Part shown: in pieces, positions 36,315 to 43,607 of the stretch | How positions within the stretch are numbered: the stretch's first letter is position 1 | How the letters are laid out: every line of letters begins with the position of its first letter | Assembly (NCBI RefSeq): GCF_039596395.1 | Contig: NZ_JBCNJT010000002.1 | Coordinates: 372,001-436,000, forward strand | DNA: 64,000 bases | Direction of reading: 5' to 3' | DNA from: Fluviicola sp. | Lineage (GTDB): Bacteria; Bacteroidota; Bacteroidia; Flavobacteriales_D; Crocinitomicaceae | Position numbers and translations under genes: made by a program | The notes under the pieces: model-generated | Database searches by the model: none | Seen by the model: only the letters and a program-made list of their open reading frames with translations | Told to the model about the DNA's origin: nothing

Positions 36315-37712
36315 TTACTTTTTAGAACTGCAAACGAAATCCGTTGTCGGGATTCCAGCTTTTTTGATTGCCCCGAATCCGCCGGCAATATCGATCAGGT
36401 TTTTGAAGCCTTTTTGCTTCAGTAACGAAATGGCGATCACGCTACGGTAACCTCCGGCACAATGCACGTAATACGGATTGTTCGGTTTCAGGTCACCCAG
36501 GTCATCCAGCATGAAATCCAAAGCCACATGTTCTGCATTTTCCAAATGCTCCGCTTCGTATTCTCCCGGTTTGCGAACATCCAGGATAGGCAATGAATCA
36601 ATTCTATCTGCAATACTTTCAGCTGTTACGGATTCGATCGTTTCAACCGGTTCTCCGGCTTCTGTCCACGCTTTCATTCCGCCTTCCAGGTATCCGACAC
36701 AATTATCGTAACCGACACGCGCCAAACGGGTCACTGTTTCTTCTTCTTTTCCTTCCGGAACAACCAATACAATCGGCTGGTTGATGTTTTCAATCAGTGC
36801 TCCGACCCACATGGCAAACGTTCCGTTCAAACCGATAAACAAGCTGTTCGGAATTGCTCCTTTGATGTATTCATCCTGGTTGCGAACATCCAGTACCAAT
36901 ACGTTTTCATCCATCAGTCTTTTCACTTCGGCTACGCTCAATGCGGTATTCCCTTTCGAGATCACTTCGTCAATCGAATCGTACCCGTTCTTATTCATTA
37001 AAGCATTCTTCGGGAAATACTGAGGCGGAGGCAAAATTCCTTCCGTTACTTCCTTGATGAACTCGTCACGAGTCATATCAGCACGCAACGCATAGTTGGT
37101 CTGTTTTTGCTCGCCCAGCGTTCCAACTGTTTCGGAACTCATGTTCTTTCCGCAGGAACTTCCGGCTCCATGTCCGGGATAAACCGTTATTGAATCCGGT
37201 AAAACCATGATGCGGTTTCTCAGGGAATCAAACAGCATTCCTGCCAGTTCGTTCTGTGTCAGATCTCCCTTAATTGCCAGGTCAGGACGGCCCACATCAC
37301 CTAAGAACAACGTATCTCCTGTAAAGATCGCCTTTTCTTTCCCCGATTCATCGATCAGTAAATAAGTAACCGATTCCGGCGTGTGGCCCGGAGTATGCAA
37401 TACTTTAATTGTTGCTTTCCCGATTTTAAATTCCTGGTTATCTTCTGCGATAATGCTTTCGAAATTTGTTTTTGCTGTAGGACCGTAAACGATCTGTGCT
37501 CCCGTGCGTTTTGCAAGGTCTACGTGCCCGGAAACGAAATCCGCATGGAAATGCGTTTCAAAGATGTATTTGATCGATCCGTTCCATTCTTTTGCCAGGT
37601 CCAGGTAAGGCTGAACCTCTCTCAACGGATCAATAACTGCTATTTCTCCTTCGCTCTCAATGAAATATGCCGCTTCGGCTAAACATTTGGTGTATAATTG
37701 TTCTACGCGCAT
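36315..37712 (-). CDS. MBL-fold persulfide dioxygenase-like protein with two rhodanese domains
   Basis: From the ATG at 37712 (465 residues; the open frame extends upstream to 37775 but without a family match). The N-terminal metallo-beta-lactamase domain (about 1-235) has His54-x-His56-x-Asp58 (THFHADF), HTPGHTPES, and FTGDTLFLGDVGRPDL, the pattern of ETHE1-type glutathione-persulfide dioxygenases. Two rhodanese domains follow (about 258-355 and 370-460). The first lacks the active Cys; the second has it in VHCAGGYRS. Fusions of this kind act in sulfide/persulfide oxidation, passing sulfane sulfur from the dioxygenase to a thiol acceptor. Cytoplasmic. Confidence 0.9.
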   Translation of the reverse strand: MRVEQLYTKCLAEAAYFIESEGEIAVIDPLREVQPYLDLAKEWNGSIKYIFETHFHADFVSGHVDLAKRTGAQIVYGPTAKTNFESIIAEDNQEFKIGKATIKVLHTPGHTPESVTYLLIDESGKEKAIFTGDTLFLGDVGRPDLAIKGDLTQNELAGMLFDSLRNRIMVLPDSITVYPGHGAGSSCGKNMSSETVGTLGEQKQTNYALRADMTRDEFIKEVTEGILPPPQYFPKNALMNKNGYDSIDEVISKGNTALSVAEVKRLMDENVLVLDVRNQDEYIKGAIPNSLFIGLNGTFAMWVGALIENINQPIVLVVPEGKEEETVTRLARVGYDNCVGYLEGGMKAWTEAGEPVETIESVTAESIADRIDSLPILDVRKPGEYEAEHLENAEHVALDFMLDDLGDLKPNNPYYVHCAGGYRSVIAISLLKQKGFKNLIDIAGGFGAIKKAGIPTTDFVCSSKK

Positions 37713-37926
37713 GTGTGTGTATTTTTGTAAAACAAATTTCGGGATTTTTTCGACGCAAAAAATGACTTTGCTCATAAGAATTCAAAATGATGAATTCAGC
37801 ATTCAAAAGTTAGCATTCCCATTTTTATGTTTTGCAATTTGAATTTTGCATTCGTTTTGGACTGATTTTTGATTTTTCGGATGCAGTTCGCAAAATTGCG
37901 CTATTTTTAAACCCAAATAATTAACT

Positions 37927-39066
37927 ATGAAAAAAGGATTTCAATACATTTCAGCTTTGGTGCTTTTATGTATGACTACCACTTCCCTTTTGGCTCAGAA
38001 AGTTGAGTTGCCAAAAGATGCACAGCCTGGTATTTACGCCGCATTTGTAACCACGAAAGGAAACATCATTGTAAAATTAGAGGAAGAGAAAACCCCTATG
38101 ACCGTTGCCAATTTTGTTGGTTTGGCTGAAGGGAACCTGACTCTTTTCGATTCCATTAAAATTACCAAACCATTCTACGACGGGTTGAAATTTCACCGCG
38201 TGATCAAGGATTTCATGATCCAGGGTGGAGATCCGCAGGGAACAGGAATGGGTGGACCGGGATACAAGTTCTTCGATGAAACAACTCCCGAACTGACTCA
38301 CAGCGGGCCTGGAATCCTTTCCATGGCAAACAGCGGACCGGCTACAAACGGAAGCCAATTCTTCATTACTCACAAGGAAACTCCGTGGTTGAACGGAAAA
38401 CACACGGTTTTCGGTCACGTAGTGGAAGGACAGGATGTGGTGAATAAAATCGAACAAAACGACGTGATGACGAAAGTTATCATTATTCGCAACGGGAAAG
38501 CAGCAAAGGCATGGAACGCAACGGAAGCTTTCAAAGCAGCTTATGCAAAAGCGAAAGCAGCAGAGGAAGTGAAAAAAGCGGAACAGGCAAAATTGGATGC
38601 TCTTGAAAAAGAACGTGTAGCGAAAATTGCTGGCATGTCGGAAGCAGAATACCGCGTTTATTTATTGAACGAGATCCGCAAAACATACCCGGCTGCACAA
38701 CAGACTGAATCCGGGTTGGTGTATGTGATCCAAAAAGAAGGAAACGGTGAAAAAGCAAAAAAAGGCGACCAGGTTTCCACGCATTACACAGGAACTTTCT
38801 TAAACGGAACAAAATTCGATTCTTCCCGCGATCGCAACCAGCCATTGGATTTCACGCACAACGTGGGACAAATGATCGCAGGTTACGACGAAGCGATCTC
38901 TATTTTAAGCAAAGGCGGAAGAGGAATTTTCGTAATCCCTTATTTCAAAGCATACGGAGCTCAGGGAAGACCTGGAGCAATTCCGGCTTATTCGGATCTA
39001 GTATTCGATATCGAGTTATTGAACATCATTCCAGGTCCGGACCCAATGAAAAAAGAAGTGAAGTAA
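37927..39066 (+). CDS. Secreted cyclophilin-FKBP fusion peptidyl-prolyl isomerase
   Basis: A 379-residue exported protein with two different prolyl isomerases. Residues 1-23 are a signal peptide (ending LLAQ). The cyclophilin domain spans about 38-190 ([35 protein letters not shown]). A Lys/Glu/Ala-rich linker (about 195-240) looks like a coiled coil. The FKBP domain (about 262-370) has [15 protein letters not shown] and the strand VFDIELL. It should act in the periplasm as a foldase for exported or outer-membrane proteins. The order is cyclophilin first; no catalytic loss is obvious. It ends before the perfect palindrome at 39094. Confidence 0.93.
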   Translation: MKKGFQYISALVLLCMTTTSLLAQKVELPKDAQPGIYAAFVTTKGNIIVKLEEEKTPMTVANFVGLAEGNLTLFDSIKITKPFYDGLKFHRVIKDFMIQGGDPQGTGMGGPGYKFFDETTPELTHSGPGILSMANSGPATNGSQFFITHKETPWLNGKHTVFGHVVEGQDVVNKIEQNDVMTKVIIIRNGKAAKAWNATEAFKAAYAKAKAAEEVKKAEQAKLDALEKERVAKIAGMSEAEYRVYLLNEIRKTYPAAQQTESGLVYVIQKEGNGEKAKKGDQVSTHYTGTFLNGTKFDSSRDRNQPLDFTHNVGQMIAGYDEAISILSKGGRGIFVIPYFKAYGAQGRPGAIPAYSDLVFDIELLNIIPGPDPMKKEVK

Positions 39067-39093
39067 TTCCTTTAAAATAAGCATATAAAAAAT

Positions 39094-39125
39094 AAGTAGG
39101 GGTGTAAAATTTTACACCCCTACTT
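39094..39125. terminator. Perfect 32-bp palindrome, bidirectional terminator
   Basis: Every base from 39094 to 39109 (AAGTAGGGGTGTAAAA) pairs with 39110-39125. It separates the cyclophilin-FKBP gene from the convergent barrel gene. It is the same repeat family as the hairpin at 35711-35743. Confidence 0.85.
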
Positions 39126-39128
39126 GTT

Positions 39129-39731
39129 TTATTTAATTTTATCCGTTCTTTTTGGTTTCACATGGATTCCCGCACAAAAACGGGCATAACTATACCAGGT
39201 TTCAAATACCCGGTCACTCGCATGATAATCAGTTACCGTCAACCCTAATTCAGGTCTCAGCAATAAATCAATCCGTTCCGAAAGAGAAATTCTTCCCCCG
39301 AAACTAATTGCAGGTGTAAAGACGACCCCGGAGGAATAGGGTACAAATTGGGAATATTTACCCATTTCTGATTTACCGGAACCAATTCCAACATATGCTC
39401 CCATTTCAAAAAACCGCTTATTTTTCTTCCCCGTGGAAAACCGGATCATTGCCGGAATGGTAACAAAGACGCAATGGTTATCACCATGGTAATACGAAAG
39501 ATTCTGAGAAGCTCGCAAGGTATGAAAGTAATTGATTTCCACTCCTGTTTTAATACCAAAGGTATTTGTATCCCGGAAAATGACATTCCCTCCTATGCCT
39601 CCGCCAAAAAATGAGGCCCCGATGCCTTCAATCAGCGGATGATTCCCGGAAAGATGGAATTCAGAACCAATGTTTCTTTGTGCCAGGGTTCCAAAAGGAA
39701 TGAAAATAAGTATGATGAAGCATGTTCTCAT
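39129..39731 (-). CDS. Predicted outer-membrane beta-barrel protein (copy A)
   Basis: A 200-residue exported protein with a signal peptide (about 1-17, ending GTLAQ). It has alternating hydrophobic strands typical of small outer-membrane barrels, with the shared motifs FFGGGIGGNVIFRDT, FKTG-like GVEINYFHT, GAYVGIGSG and a C-terminal YARFCAGIHVKPK. It is one of five related genes between 39.1 and 43.5 kb. Reads after copy B with a 35-base gap. No enzymatic motif; function unknown. Confidence 0.75.
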   Translation of the reverse strand: MRTCFIILIFIPFGTLAQRNIGSEFHLSGNHPLIEGIGASFFGGGIGGNVIFRDTNTFGIKTGVEINYFHTLRASQNLSYYHGDNHCVFVTIPAMIRFSTGKKNKRFFEMGAYVGIGSGKSEMGKYSQFVPYSSGVVFTPAISFGGRISLSERIDLLLRPELGLTVTDYHASDRVFETWYSYARFCAGIHVKPKRTDKIK

Positions 39732-39766
39732 GATTTAAATTTTTAGATGGAAGTTAAAACCGGATT

Positions 39767-40405
39767 TTACGGATGGAGCGGCTCAATTTTAATCACTCCG
39801 TTTTTTGCCGGCTTTTTGGGTCTTGGTTTCAAATGAATCCCTGCGCAAAAACGGGCATAAAAATACGATGTTCCAAATGAAATGGGATAGGGATCAAACT
39901 CAGTAACCGTAAATGCAAACTCAGGCTTCAAAAAGAGGTCCATACGTTCTGAAAACGAAAACCTGCCTCCCAGACCAAGTGCCGGGGTAATTACCAAACC
40001 GGGAAAATAATCTTCATACCTGTACGAACCGTAGAACGTGTAGTAATCAGTCCTGGTTTCACCGTAACCGATTCCCAAATAAACTCCCGATTCTACGAAC
40101 AGTTTACTCTTTTCTCCAAAAGTAAACCGGACCATTGCCGGAACAGAAATAACGCCGTACTGATGATGGGCATTTTTTCCTTTAAAAGCATTGGCTTCCC
40201 AGGTGTGAAAAAAGTTACCTTCTATACCCGTTTTAAAGTTGACCCGTTTGGTTTCTCTAAAGAGAATGTTCGCGCCAACTCCTGCTCCGAAGAACGTCCT
40301 TTCCCCACTCAAAGGTTGATTCACAGAGCCGTGAAACTCAAAACCCGGAACCTGCGTTTGGGATGCGAAAGGAATTAGAATCAATAAGATTAAGGCGGTT
40401 TTCAT
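39767..40405 (-). CDS. Predicted outer-membrane beta-barrel protein (copy B)
   Basis: A 212-residue exported protein (signal peptide ending ASQTQ) of the same family as copies A and C-E. Shared landmarks: FFGAGVGANILFRET, FKTGIEGNFFHTWEA, VESGVYLGIGYG, GGRFSFSERMDLFLKPE and the C-terminal FYARFCAGIHLKP. A Lys/Pro-rich tail follows the last strand. It starts 24 bases after the GH16 gene on the same strand and is probably co-transcribed with it. Confidence 0.75.
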   Translation of the reverse strand: MKTALILLILIPFASQTQVPGFEFHGSVNQPLSGERTFFGAGVGANILFRETKRVNFKTGIEGNFFHTWEANAFKGKNAHHQYGVISVPAMVRFTFGEKSKLFVESGVYLGIGYGETRTDYYTFYGSYRYEDYFPGLVITPALGLGGRFSFSERMDLFLKPEFAFTVTEFDPYPISFGTSYFYARFCAGIHLKPRPKKPAKNGVIKIEPLHP

Positions 40406-40429
40406 GATTTAGATGGATTTAGTTAGCTC

Positions 40430-41476
40430 TTATTTTTTACCAGGCCCCTTCCGGTAATAACGGAAATAATCCACTTCCATAGCCTGCGGGAAATTATCGC
40501 TTGCATTCGGGTCGTTGTTGTTTCCGTGTTGGATTCCCAGGTTGAAACGCACCTGCATTTGTTCCGTAAACGGCCAGGATTCGTTGACTTTGTATTGCTG
40601 TCCTTCCACGATCGTGTTACAGTCCGTAGGCACGCCATTCTTCGAATTATAGCGATACAATGCATGCACCAACTCTCCGTCGATCATCCAGAGGATCTTG
40701 TAATAGTCCCATTCCACGGCATAAATGTGGTAATCAGCGCTGAAATCGGTTTTGGAGTTGCCCCAGTTTCCGTAACATGGGTACATATCGTCGGCACATT
40801 GCGAACTGCTGCGATTGATGCTGTCACCGTGAATGGTAAAATGCGGATTCTTCGACAAACGGCTTTTCTTATACCTGCCGGCACAAGTGTATTCGTTCCA
40901 GAATTCGAAAATGTCTATTTCATAGTTGTGTTTTCCGTTCTCCCCGTTGAACAGCCAGAAAGCGGGCCACAGACCTTTTCCTTTGGGAATTTTGATCCGC
41001 GCTTCGTATTTCCCGTAGCCAAACATGCGCTGCGATTCAATCCAGGCAGAAGAATACAGGAACGAAGAGGAATCTCTTCCCGGAGGATTTTTCGACCAGT
41101 CCACGACATAGCTTCCCTGGATCGGTGTTGCTTCTTTGCGTGCAATCAGCTTCAGGATCCCATTCTCGGTAACAATATTGTTCGAAAGCGGAATTTTCGG
41201 ATGCGTATTCGTATTCGCATACCATACTTTGGAACCATCCTTCTCAAAATTAAAACCCGCCAGAACTCCCTGATAAGGAAGAATCCATTCCCTGGATTTC
41301 AATTCCTTTCCGTCAAAGTTGTCTTCGTATTCCAATACCCACTCCTGGTCGTTGCAGGAAATCACTTCTTTCTTCGTGATTTTGGCATAGGTATCGTCGA
41401 AACATTGGGAAAAGGTGTTTTTTCCAGCTAAAAGAGCCGTAAATACCAATAAGTTGACCGGTTTAAGCAGTTTCAT
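40430..41476 (-). CDS. Secreted glycoside hydrolase family 16 protein
   Basis: A 348-residue exported enzyme with a signal peptide (about 1-24, ending NTFSQ) and a GH16 beta-jelly-roll domain (about 48-345). The retaining active site is intact: Glu186-Ile-Asp188-Ile-Phe-Glu191 (EIDIFE), with the upstream substrate strand GYGKYEARIKIPKGKGLWPAFW. GH16 enzymes cleave beta-1,3/1,4-glucans or galactans such as laminarin, agar or carrageenan; the exact substrate is not readable. There are no carbohydrate-binding or sorting domains, so it is likely periplasmic or released. It sits between two blocks of barrel genes, with a terminator upstream at 41548. Confidence 0.92.
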   Translation of the reverse strand: MKLLKPVNLLVFTALLAGKNTFSQCFDDTYAKITKKEVISCNDQEWVLEYEDNFDGKELKSREWILPYQGVLAGFNFEKDGSKVWYANTNTHPKIPLSNNIVTENGILKLIARKEATPIQGSYVVDWSKNPPGRDSSSFLYSSAWIESQRMFGYGKYEARIKIPKGKGLWPAFWLFNGENGKHNYEIDIFEFWNEYTCAGRYKKSRLSKNPHFTIHGDSINRSSSQCADDMYPCYGNWGNSKTDFSADYHIYAVEWDYYKILWMIDGELVHALYRYNSKNGVPTDCNTIVEGQQYKVNESWPFTEQMQVRFNLGIQHGNNNDPNASDNFPQAMEVDYFRYYRKGPGKK

Positions 41477-41547
41477 TCTTTCAGTTTAATTCTATTTTAT
41501 GAAGATAAAACGAATTATCGAATCCTTAAGGGATAATGCAAAAAACA

Positions 41548-41580
41548 AAAAAGGTTGGATACTTTAGCATCCAACCTTTT
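41548..41580 (-). terminator. Terminator after the three-barrel operon
   Basis: AAGGTTGGAT and ATCCAACCTT pair around an 8-base loop. On the minus strand the hairpin is followed by a T-rich run. It lies about 30 bases beyond the stop of copy C and upstream of the GH16 gene, dividing the cluster into two transcription units. Confidence 0.8.
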
Positions 41581-41608
41581 CATTCTAAATACAACTATTC
41601 ATAAACCT

Positions 41609-42265
41609 CTATTTTCGCTTAGGTTTCAGATGGATTCCGGCGCAAAGGCGTGCATAAAAATAACGCTCTTTGATTTCTTCATACATCACAAAGGCACACT
41701 CAGGTTTTAACAACAAATCTATCCGTTCTGAAAGTGGAAATCTTCCCCCGATTCCCAGTGTAGGTGTAAATGCCAATCCCGGGAAATAACTTTCGTGTTT
41801 AATTCCATTAAACTTGGCATTACTCAACGGGTCATAGAAAGAATAATCGGATCTCATTTCACCTCCCAGCGTTATTCCCAAATATCCGCCAAGTTCCACT
41901 AGTAATTTGAAGTCATTCCCTATGTTAAACCGAACGATCGCCGGAATAGATAAAAGCGCATGTTGATAATGCACATTCCTTTGATTGGTAAAATTCCCTG
42001 CATCCAGATATTTATCCCAGGTATGGAAATAATTTACCTCCAACCCGGTTTTGAAACTTACCAAACCGGTATCTTTAATTAGCATATTTACACCCATTCC
42101 TGTTCCGAAAAAGGTTCTTTCTCCTCTAAAAGGAAGGTTTGCTGAAGCATGAAATTCCCATCCCGCAATATCTTTTAGCTTTGTTTGTGCAAAAACCATA
42201 GAAGAAGGATAAAAAAAATTAATTGCTGCAGCAAAAATGGCGATCAGATATTTTGATTGCTTCAT
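41609..42265 (-). CDS. Predicted outer-membrane beta-barrel protein (copy C)
   Basis: A 218-residue exported member of the same family: signal peptide (about 1-26, ending VFAQ), FFGTGMGVNMLIKDT, FKTGLEVNYFHTW, VELGGYLGITLG, GGRFPLSERIDLLLKPE and C-terminal FYARLCAGIHLKPKRK. It is the last gene of a three-gene run (E-D-C) with gaps of only 6-7 bases, closed by the terminator at 41548. Confidence 0.75.
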   Translation of the reverse strand: MKQSKYLIAIFAAAINFFYPSSMVFAQTKLKDIAGWEFHASANLPFRGERTFFGTGMGVNMLIKDTGLVSFKTGLEVNYFHTWDKYLDAGNFTNQRNVHYQHALLSIPAIVRFNIGNDFKLLVELGGYLGITLGGEMRSDYSFYDPLSNAKFNGIKHESYFPGLAFTPTLGIGGRFPLSERIDLLLKPECAFVMYEEIKERYFYARLCAGIHLKPKRK

Positions 42266-42271
42266 AATAGT

Positions 42272-42910
42272 TTATTTCAAATGAATTCCCAGATTTAACT
42301 GAGTATAAATATGCAATCTATCCAGATCATAAATATTCAGTTGAAATGTTGGTCTGATCAGGAAATCCATTTTTTCATTCCATTGAATAAGATAACCAAG
42401 CCCTGAATTTACTCCCGCAAATGCAAATCCAACCGGCCCTCCCGGATGTCTTTCGTGCACAAAGTATGGTTGGTTAGTGGAATCTGAATGGAGTATATCG
42501 GCTTCATAAAAAGAATAAAGATTGAACCCCAGCCTGCCACCCAATTCCAGATGCAAGTTCTTTTTTTCTCCCAAATTGATCCGGAGGTTGATGGGAATGC
42601 TTAAACTTGTTAGATAAAGGTGTTGATTGATGATGGTTTGTTCCAAAAAATGATCGAATCCTCCATTATTCCAAAAATGAAAAAAGTCCAGGTCCAACCC
42701 GGCTCTTGCTCCTACTGTTCTATCTGCCCGGAAAACATGGCTCATTCCAAGTCCCCCGCCAAAAAATGTCCGGTTATACGCCCCAAAGGGAATCCCATGG
42801 TTCACTGAAATGTGGAACTCATTGAAATAGTCTTTGAATGAGCGTTTTTCCTTTTGTGCGAAGCCTAAAATACAGGAACTCATAAATGCAATCAAAAGCA
42901 GCTTTTTCAT
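42272..42910 (-). CDS. Predicted outer-membrane beta-barrel protein (copy D)
   Basis: A 212-residue exported protein, signal peptide about 1-19 (ending GFAQ). Same layout as the neighbours but more diverged: FFGGGLGMSHVFRADR, GARAGLDLDFFHFW, LELGGRLGF, a longer loop near 125-150, and an end at LNLGIHLK. The middle gene of the E-D-C run; 6 bases separate it from copy C. Confidence 0.72.
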   Translation of the reverse strand: MKKLLLIAFMSSCILGFAQKEKRSFKDYFNEFHISVNHGIPFGAYNRTFFGGGLGMSHVFRADRTVGARAGLDLDFFHFWNNGGFDHFLEQTIINQHLYLTSLSIPINLRINLGEKKNLHLELGGRLGFNLYSFYEADILHSDSTNQPYFVHERHPGGPVGFAFAGVNSGLGYLIQWNEKMDFLIRPTFQLNIYDLDRLHIYTQLNLGIHLK

Positions 42911-42917
42911 ATTCTGT

Positions 42918-43520
42918 TTATTTCAAATGAATTCCCACACACAAACGTCCATACAGATTTCCGAACTCGCGATCTAAAGAAATGCTTGCTCCCACATCCG
43001 GACGAATTAGTAGATCCAGTTTTTCATTCATTGGAATGCGAGCTCCGATTCCCAATACCGGGCCTACAGAAAATCCAGGATTCCAGGAATCTTTCGTTGT
43101 TGTTTCCAATAATGGTTGGGAATAATCACTTAAAACTCCTCTCTTTTGGCCTGCTATCCCTACTGCCAGATTTCCACCAAGCTCAATAAACACCCATTTG
43201 ATGTTAATCCTCATCACAATTGGAACCGTCAAATCCACATATGAACAATAATAGTCATACGGAGAACCAAAATGAGAAGGTTGTTCTGAATAGGACATCT
43301 CACTAAAATACTGGAAATCCAATCCGGTCCTGAACGAAACAATCTTATCGGGGTGAAAAACGTGATTCAACCCCAAACCACCTCCGAAAGAACCATCACC
43401 GATTCCGTGATTAACGGAAATATAATATTCGTTGAACAAGTTTTTTAAAGGCTGTTCCTTCTCTTGTGCAGAGCAAAAAAAGGAAAGAACAAGAACAACT
43501 AAAAACAAAGCGATTTTCAT
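42918..43520 (-). CDS. Predicted outer-membrane beta-barrel protein (copy E)
   Basis: A 200-residue exported protein, signal peptide about 1-18 (ending FCSAQ). Shares FGGGLGLNHVFHPDK, FRTGLDFQYF, IELGGNLAVG, and ends GRLCVGIHLK. First gene of the E-D-C unit, with a 7-base gap to copy D. The 87-bp gap upstream holds the ppiD terminator. Confidence 0.72.
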   Translation of the reverse strand: MKIALFLVVLVLSFFCSAQEKEQPLKNLFNEYYISVNHGIGDGSFGGGLGLNHVFHPDKIVSFRTGLDFQYFSEMSYSEQPSHFGSPYDYYCSYVDLTVPIVMRINIKWVFIELGGNLAVGIAGQKRGVLSDYSQPLLETTTKDSWNPGFSVGPVLGIGARIPMNEKLDLLIRPDVGASISLDREFGNLYGRLCVGIHLK

Positions 43521-43552
43521 GAGGTGATTTTTATCCTATAATACCGGAAAAC

Positions 43553-43584
43553 AAAAAAGGTTGTATCCCGTAAGACACAACCTT
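43553..43584 (-). terminator. Terminator of the PpiD-like gene
   Basis: AAGGTTGT (43557-43564) pairs with ACAACCTT (43577-43584); the minus strand continues into six T. It lies 24 bases after the stop of the 43608 gene. Confidence 0.75.
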
Positions 43585-43607
43585 CCATAATCTCTATCAA
43601 TGATCGT

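Noticed and set aside
40526-41431. A 301-codon open frame opposite the GH16 gene
   Set aside because: Antisense to a gene with an intact catalytic motif; composition typical of a shadow frame.
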